From NCBI GenBank assembly GCA_027605045.1, contig JAQFWX010000037.1:310001-374000 (forward strand): a DNA stretch of 64,000 nt, written 5' to 3'. The position numbers and the translations under genes were made by a program. The notes beneath the pieces are model-generated. The model was not told where the DNA came from and made no database searches. It saw only the letters and a list, made by a program, of their open reading frames with translations. Each line of letters begins with the position of its first letter. The stretch's first letter is position 1. This DNA is from Phallus indusiatus. Its lineage: Eukaryota > Basidiomycota > Agaricomycetes > Phallales > Phallaceae. This document shows, piece after piece, positions 58,501 to 64,000 of this stretch.

Positions 58501-60225
58501 CGAATGAATTCGTGCATGAGAGCCAGTCGACATGCGTTCATAACTTCCGAACGAGCTACTTCCACGCCCATTGCGACATTGTGGTGCACAGACATATCGA
58601 AGAGAACGGTGGATTGGTTGACCGAACCAACGCGCGATTCAAGCCATTCAGAGTCGATTTGCGAGTAGTCTTGGTTATCGAATTCGATAGTGCCATGTTG
58701 AGGCTCGTACATTCGCAGTAAGAGTTGCGCGATCGTCGATTTACCCGATCCGGATCCGCCGACGATGAATGTTGTCTCATTTGCAGGGAGATAAAGACTA
58801 ACGTCTTTGAGAACGAGCGAGTCTGGGCGCGAAGGATAGGCGAAAGAGACGTTCGTAAAAGTGAATTCACCATGGCATTTAGCAGGTCGGATGCCGCGAA
58901 GGGAAATGGACGGCTTGTGTTGTTGCGTAGACGAGTCTTCAGAAGAGGATACAGATACGGGTTCTTCAATAAAAGTGATAAGAGAGATCATCGCGATCTT
59001 CCCTTTTGTGAAAGTTTGAAGGAATGGCATGATTGCCTGAAGGCTGGTTGCCGCAATAAGGCAAGCCCAGAAAACAGCCATGACGTCTCCAGGAGTGAGT
59101 TTGCCGTCACGAACGAGTTTCGCGCCGAATCCAAATGCTTGTACGAAGAGAGCCAGGGATTGAAATTGAGTGAAAGAGAGCGCGGCAGCCCAAACGACAC
59201 CGCTGCTGTCAGCATACCGCCTTACGGTATCAGCGGCCTGATCAAAGGCAGCCGTTTCACGAGGGACCGCGTTGAAAGCTTTGACGGTGGCAATATTTGA
59301 GACAGCCCGTTCGAGCAGTGAGCTTGCTTTGGCCGTTCCGTCGCTTTCACGGTTGTAAAGAGGCATTCCATATCTCTGAGCAATAATCTGAGCCACTACG
59401 ACGAGAGGGACTGTGGAGAGAATGACGAGAGTCAAATCCCAAGAGCGTACGAAGGCCAGGATCATGCAAGTGATGAATGTAACGAGATATTGAATCATCA
59501 TTCCAGCCGCTAGTGCGGAAGCGGTTCGAACGTCGTCAGTTTCTCTAAAAAAAAATTATTAGTCTTTCTATTTAGCAATTCGAGAAAGGAAATACGAACT
59601 TATTGAATTTAGCCATTAAGCCACCGGCGCCAACTTTTTCGGTCGTGGTATCTGCATCGCCGCCTAGCTTAAGATCGTACCAAGTCATGGATTTCGTGGA
59701 GACAGCGTCGTAAACCTGCTTGCGCAGGCGCATGACATTACGTTCACCGACCCATATCCACATACACGATTGGACACTGCTGAACGCGAGTTGACCGGCT
59801 GCCAAACCAACGAGTTCGAGCGCAGCGAAACCGACACCATGAATGAGATTGTGTTTAGCTTGTTGCGAGGCATTGCTGAGAGGAAATTCGGCGAAGACGT
59901 TGAATGCCTGACCGACGACTTGAGTCATGAAAGGGGCCATACCGCCCGACAATATAGAGGTTAATACCGCCGGTAAGATGAGAAAGATGACATCATGTCG
60001 TGTGCAGAATGCGTATAGGTTGCGTATTGAAGGTTGAGGAGGAGAGTATTGGGGAGGTGCAGGAGTGGAAGTTTCATCGTCTGATAAATCTTTCTTTATA
60101 CTTTCAGAAAAAGATGACCGAGCATCTTGAATAGTCGAAGGAGATTGTGTCAAGTAGTATTGCTGATTTTGGGACCAATGTTTTTCGTCGTTGGGAACAG
60201 CAACGGCCAGTTCTGGTCGACGCAT
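55571..60225 (-). CDS. STE6: Ste6-like full-length ABC transporter
   Basis: 1461 residues from six exons: 60225-59600, 59544-58379, 58324-56865, 56813-56651, 56597-56475, 56418-55571. Layout is TMD1-NBD1-TMD2-NBD2. NBD1 has Walker A GGSGSGKST, signature LSGGQRQRLAIARA, Walker B LILDEATSALD (split by an intron) and VITHDL. NBD2 has GASGSGKST, signature VSGGQAQRIQIARA, LILDECTSALD and LITHKL. The SGGQAQR form and the overall layout match Ste6, the exporter of farnesylated a-factor-type pheromones; other MDR-type pumps are possible. A Ser/Pro-rich linker of about 200 residues joins NBD1 to TMD2 and is a likely regulatory region. The Met at 60225 was chosen over an upstream in-frame Met because it opens the conserved N-terminus. 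Confidence 0.88.
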
Positions 60226-60965
60226 GATGGTGGTTGTAAAAGAGAGAGACGGGTCCCAAAAAGCGAAAGCAAGGAAAATCTTGTCATTATGCACAATTAT
60301 ACCCTTTTGAAAACAGACGAACAATAGGACTACTCTGGAAGACAATAAGAAGCGCCCGCTTCCCGCTTACGGTCCATGCGACGGAGTTTGAAATTTCTCT
60401 TTTGTTTAGAGTTTGCCGAAAAGGGAAATTGGACCAAGAAAGGCAACACCCTGTTCATTGTTTAATTATGGAAGAAAGTGAAGAACACATTGCAGGAACT
60501 CGTTTGTTCGACTATTGCAGGTTGAAGGTTCAGCAAAAAACAACGAAAACGCGATCCACAGCGTGTGCCATTCGTAGCAAAACAAGCACCGCAATGTACA
60601 TGAAAGGACACCTCGGCTCAAAGAAACAACGTGATTTCCTCACCGAATCATTGATAAAACGGAAAGATACATGTGATAAAAAGTGTCGTATGTGTCATCG
60701 GTGTTGTCGTGATATGTGGTCCAAGATGGGCTCGTGTACACTGCGCGCGTGGTGATCGAGCGACTTAACACTGCCTTATTCGGGGGAATGTGGCCGTTGT
60801 TGAAGGATAAATGCGAAGGAAAAGATAGTTTCTAGACATTAGAACAAAAAGTTGTTGAAGGCAACACAATGCGCTCGGCACCCGGATTGATTATGTAATG
60901 CCGATTACTTTAGGCAGATTACCTAATCTTTACTCCCTCACAGTTACTGTACGCTCCAGTAAATT
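60226..60965. promoter_or_regulatory. Divergent promoter region, Ste6-like / Nop53
   Basis: 740 bp between two start codons. A frame at 60402-60755 (rich in Cys, Lys and Arg) has no family resemblance and is not called. No pheromone-response element was identified with confidence. Confidence 0.4.
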
Positions 60966-62619
60966 ATGCCAAAAGTTGTTGGTGCCCCTTCCCAACGCTC
61001 GCAACCCAGTAGAAAAGGGAAAAAAGCATGGAGGAAGAATGTGGATATTGATATCATCGAAGACGGCTTAGAAACAATAAGAGACCAAGAACGACTAGTG
61101 GGGTGTGTTTTTTTCTTCGCTTTTTGGGATGCTTTGCAAGTAATGTATGCCAATTCAGTGAAGCTGTTCATAAGTTACCAGATGAGGGGCTTTTCAAAAT
61201 AGATGTCGAAGGAGACAAAAACTGTGAGCACTAGAACTTTCACTCTCGAACATTTCTCACTTACTTCGAATATAACGTAGTACAACGAGCCGTCCCCAAG
61301 TTTGACATGTCTCAACTCAGATCTGCGAAATTGATTGCTCAGAGATCAGCTGTACCAGCAATATTCTCGAAGCCTAATGGTGTCAAATCCCAAAAAACAA
61401 AGTTAACACAAGAAGAAAAGGCGCGCTTGCTACGAATAGGAAAACGAAAAGTCAAGGGTCCCTTTAACTCATATGTTGATCCCACCCAGCTAGGTGCAGG
61501 TTCTGCCTTACTGGAAACGACAGAAGCTGTGAAGCAAAGTGGTACTTATGATATATGGAGTGACCCATCCGAACCGTTTGCGGAATATCTGAAGGGCACT
61601 CGCAATTATGATTCTCCTGAAGACTACCTCCTTCCTATTGTCGTCAAGCCCTCTATAAAGGTATTCATCTACACCTGAGCGTTTTGACTCGAGTGCTGAA
61701 CGAAAGTTTTGACAGCCACCCAAAACAATGCATATCAACAGCCTCATTCACGTCCCAGCCGTCCCAGACCCACATGCTGGAACGTCGTATCAGCCACTCC
61801 ATTCAGCTCGCGAACAGTTAATCTCATCAGCTGAAGAGTTTGAACGCAAAAAGGAGGCAGAAAAAAGCAAGTATCAAAGCATAAAGGAAAAAATGTTGGC
61901 TGCAGTGCCTGATGAAGGCATGACGCTCGACGATCTTGAGTCGCCAGCTGAGGGAGAGCAGGCGCAGAATCCAGAGGACGTCGCTCCTGCTTCAAAACTC
62001 CCACCTCGGAAAACAAAAAAACAACGGCGGAAAGCAGCGCGGTTACTTGCAGAGGTCAGTCGATTCTTTCTTTGTCCTCCGTTTATCACTCTCTGATACA
62101 ACTCAAAGAGACGTGCTTTACAAGAAGAACGACGGAAGCGACGATTATACGCTGCTATACCATCAGCCAAATCTGTACGAACTGGGATAAATAAGTCATT
62201 ACGTTCTCGTCGCGAGGCTTTGGATACCCGGCGGGCGATGCGGATCTACCGCCTAAGACGACTAGGTCTCGCTGGACAAAAACTTGGAAAGTTCCGAGTG
62301 AAGGAGAATCCAATTGATGTCCAGTTGAATGAGGAGTTAAGTGAAAATTTGCGAAGGCTAAAAGTATGGACACCTATACTCCAAATTCTTTTGGGAAACT
62401 TATATGTTTTTTGTTTAAAGCCTGAAGGGAACCTCTTGCGAGATCGTTTCATTAGCTTTCAACATCGTGCTATGCTCGAGCCCCGAGTCCCTGTTTTGTG
62501 CGTTTTTTCCTGTTTCCGTCTTGTGCTATACTCAAATTTCTCTTAGACCCAAGAAGAGACGAACCAAAATTAAGGAATACGAGAAACACGCTTGGAAGAA
62601 ATTTGATAGAGATCAATAG
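60966..62619 (+). CDS. NOP53: Ribosome biogenesis protein Nop53 (GLTSCR2/PICT1 family)
   Basis: 441 residues from seven exons: 60966-61102, 61159-61223, 61281-61660, 61716-62054, 62109-62363, 62421-62497, 62547-62619. The N-terminus has QPSRKGKKAWRKNVDID, the diagnostic start of Nop53. Then come FDMSQLRSAKLIAQRSAVPA, GTYDIWSD, HVPAVPDPHAGTSYQP, a Lys/Glu-rich coiled region and the basic C-terminus PEGNLLRDRFISFQHRAMLE with PKKRRTKIKEYEKHAWKKFD. In yeast Nop53 recruits the exosome helicase Mtr4 to pre-60S particles for ITS2 removal; the protein works in the nucleolus. Divergent to the ABC gene, convergent with the DHHC gene. Confidence 0.93.
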
Positions 62620-62927
62620 ATTCAGCGCGGTCCATGTTTCAGGTCGCTTGATGTATACCAATCTTTTTTACCCAGTAGTAAACTGTTCCTTCAATCCCTT
62701 TCAAAAGTAGTTGTGAAAGCCATCGCATGTGCGTCACAGTATAGAGGTACGAAGGTTAGGATCATTAATTGCACAAAAAATAAATTATTCCTCGTCTGTG
62801 TATTCCTCATTCTCCCTGATTCCGTGATGCCGTTCCATCCCTTCCCGCTTTGCCCAACCGATACCGTCAGTGTAAGGTGGTACACGGAGGGGTAATAATA
62901 ATGTATATATAGGGCTGAAACGCTCGG
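62620..62927. other. Convergent 3' region, Nop53 / DHHC gene
   Basis: 308 bp. The end of the DHHC gene is not fully resolved, so part of this may belong to its last exon or 3' UTR. Confidence 0.3.
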
Positions 62928-64000
62928 TCATTCCGTTTGAAGTAGGGCAAGTAATATACAATGCTTACTATCGTCCGGGCCCGATATTGAAAAAAAGCGC
63001 AAGATTTTTCCGATACCTGACATAATATGAGAATATGAATTGTAGCGACAGTGGAATCGATATACCCAAGATCGAATGCATTTACAAAAACCTGGGAAAT
63101 ATCCTAAGATGAAATATCCCGTTTTTATTGATATGATACGTACTTCTCCCCGAGCTTTAGCGACACTCCGGTAAGCTTCAAAATCATGCCCTTCTACGGA
63201 GGTTTCTCCTTTAGCGACGCTCCAGATATGCCAACCGCACATAATTATGAGAGCAAGGCATATCACAGCCGATAAAATGAATAGAAGCATGAAAGCAGAC
63301 GTTGGTGTCCGATACGGCCACTATGTACGGAAGATAAGCTTTTTTGCGAACAATGGGGGAAAGACGTTACTGACTGGTTCGAAGAATCGCGTAGCTTTTA
63401 AGAAAAAGGGTAATCCAAGAACGACGAAGCATAATGAACATATGATTAAATAAGACCTATCTCTTTTTGTTAAAACAGAAACTGTGTGCTGTTTTTATAA
63501 CATACATAAATAAAACGAAATGTCGTTCGTTGTGTAAACCAACGCATTGGTTGATCCCTAGAAGAACTCAGCTCGCAACCTGGAAGTTCACAAAACGGAA
63601 CAGCAAACCGAACACTTGAAAGGAGGAAGAACAGATTAGAAAAAGGTAATGACAAAAAAGGTAATCATACGAACTGGACAGTGGTGATCGTATTTCAAAA
63701 CGCATCTTTTGCAAATTTTACAATGATGCGCCCTCTTGAGGAGGAGACGAAGTCAATTATAGTCCGACAAGAAGGAAAGACATTAACCTCTGGACGTGGT
63801 AATCCGCACCTTCTGCACTTGTTGTATTTCGGAGGAGATAGTTCGTCGTAAAGTTGGATATCTGCACTTGCGCTCGGTTTCTTTGCCCATGTCCATCCAA
63901 CGGGCCGACTCAAAGTTGTCGGTTCATCTGCAAATCCTGGTGGGGTTGTCAAAACGAAGTAGTAGTGGGCGAACAGATTAATAATTAATAAGATGCAGGG
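62928..64000 (-). CDS. DHHC palmitoyltransferase, N-terminus beyond the right edge
   Basis: The frame is open to the window end: [21 protein letters not shown] is the usual transmembrane helix with TTxPG motif. Then come [11 protein letters not shown] (to 63788) and, after an intron, [20 protein letters not shown] (63734-63671). The catalytic Cys is in DHHC. The following exon (63557 on) gives [17 protein letters not shown] fourth hydrophobic segment and VFVNAFDLG (about 63090) follow. These enzymes attach palmitate to cysteines of membrane proteins at Golgi, vacuole or plasma membrane. The best splice gives CPVRINQCVG instead of the near-universal CPWINxCVG. The last exon is uncertain; the stop at 62928 is the simplest reading. 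Confidence 0.8.

Noticed and set aside
60402..60755. 117-codon Cys/Lys-rich frame between the ABC transporter and Nop53
   Set aside because: No family resemblance and located in the shared promoter; probably chance.
1..64000. CRISPR arrays, rRNA genes, intact tRNA genes
   Set aside because: None seen by eye: no regular spacer repeats, no rRNA-like blocks, and the only tRNA-like segment (19508-19640) cannot fold properly.

Overview
The window looks like nuclear DNA of a mushroom-forming basidiomycete (Agaricomycetes). Genes carry many short introns (roughly 45-70 nt). There is a DUF6533-type 7TM family, a Ste6-type ABC exporter, a chromodomain Ty3/gypsy element and a Tad1-like LINE with RNase H. 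No prokaryotic, viral or CRISPR features were seen. The exact species cannot be named from the sequence.

Region 1 (1-15.4 kb) is a nest of mobile elements that can be peeled apart by target-site duplications (TSDs). The host element is one minus-strand LINE (about 90-15359, TSD CCCGTGTTATGCC). It is split by an LTR retrotransposon (5037-11255, TSD ATTTT), a solo LTR of another family (11651-12516, TSD GGCAG) and a 588-bp hAT-like non-autonomous element (14463-15050, TSD GTATTTAT). Removing the inserts leaves a LINE of about 7.6 kb. The LTR element is a chromovirus whose primer-binding site is complementary to 11 nt inside its own LTR, which suggests Tf1-like self-priming.

Region 2 (15.4-25.6 kb) is a decaying array of DUF6533-like membrane-protein genes: one nearly complete copy (22709-24511) and two broken copies (about 15388-16982 and 19970-20480). 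The broken copies are interrupted by the LINE, by a solo LTR related to the chromovirus (16097-16447, TSD AGCAC), and by a 2.4-kb element with terminal inverted repeats (17382-19800, TSD AGTAAA).

Region 3 (25.6-49.5 kb) holds three flavin-dependent monooxygenase genes. Two are in tandem on the plus strand (25620-28129, 28652-31157). The third is on the minus strand (46852-49361) inside an inverted copy of a roughly 3.3-kb segment that carries the second gene. Between the repeat arms lie a fungal glutathione S-transferase, a DUF4743/TPK-like Nudix hydrolase, a Bro1/ALIX protein, a Yip1-family Golgi protein, a universal stress protein and an unidentified coiled-coil gene.

Region 4 (50.4-64 kb) is ordinary housekeeping territory: a secreted GH18 chitinase, the complex I 75-kDa subunit (with an apparent GC-AG intron), a full-length Ste6-like ABC transporter, the ribosome-biogenesis factor Nop53, and a DHHC palmitoyltransferase cut by the right edge. 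Most genes here sit in divergent or convergent pairs with short spacers. The most interesting signals are the self-priming LTR hairpin, the datable TE stratigraphy, and the inverted duplication of the monooxygenase segment.
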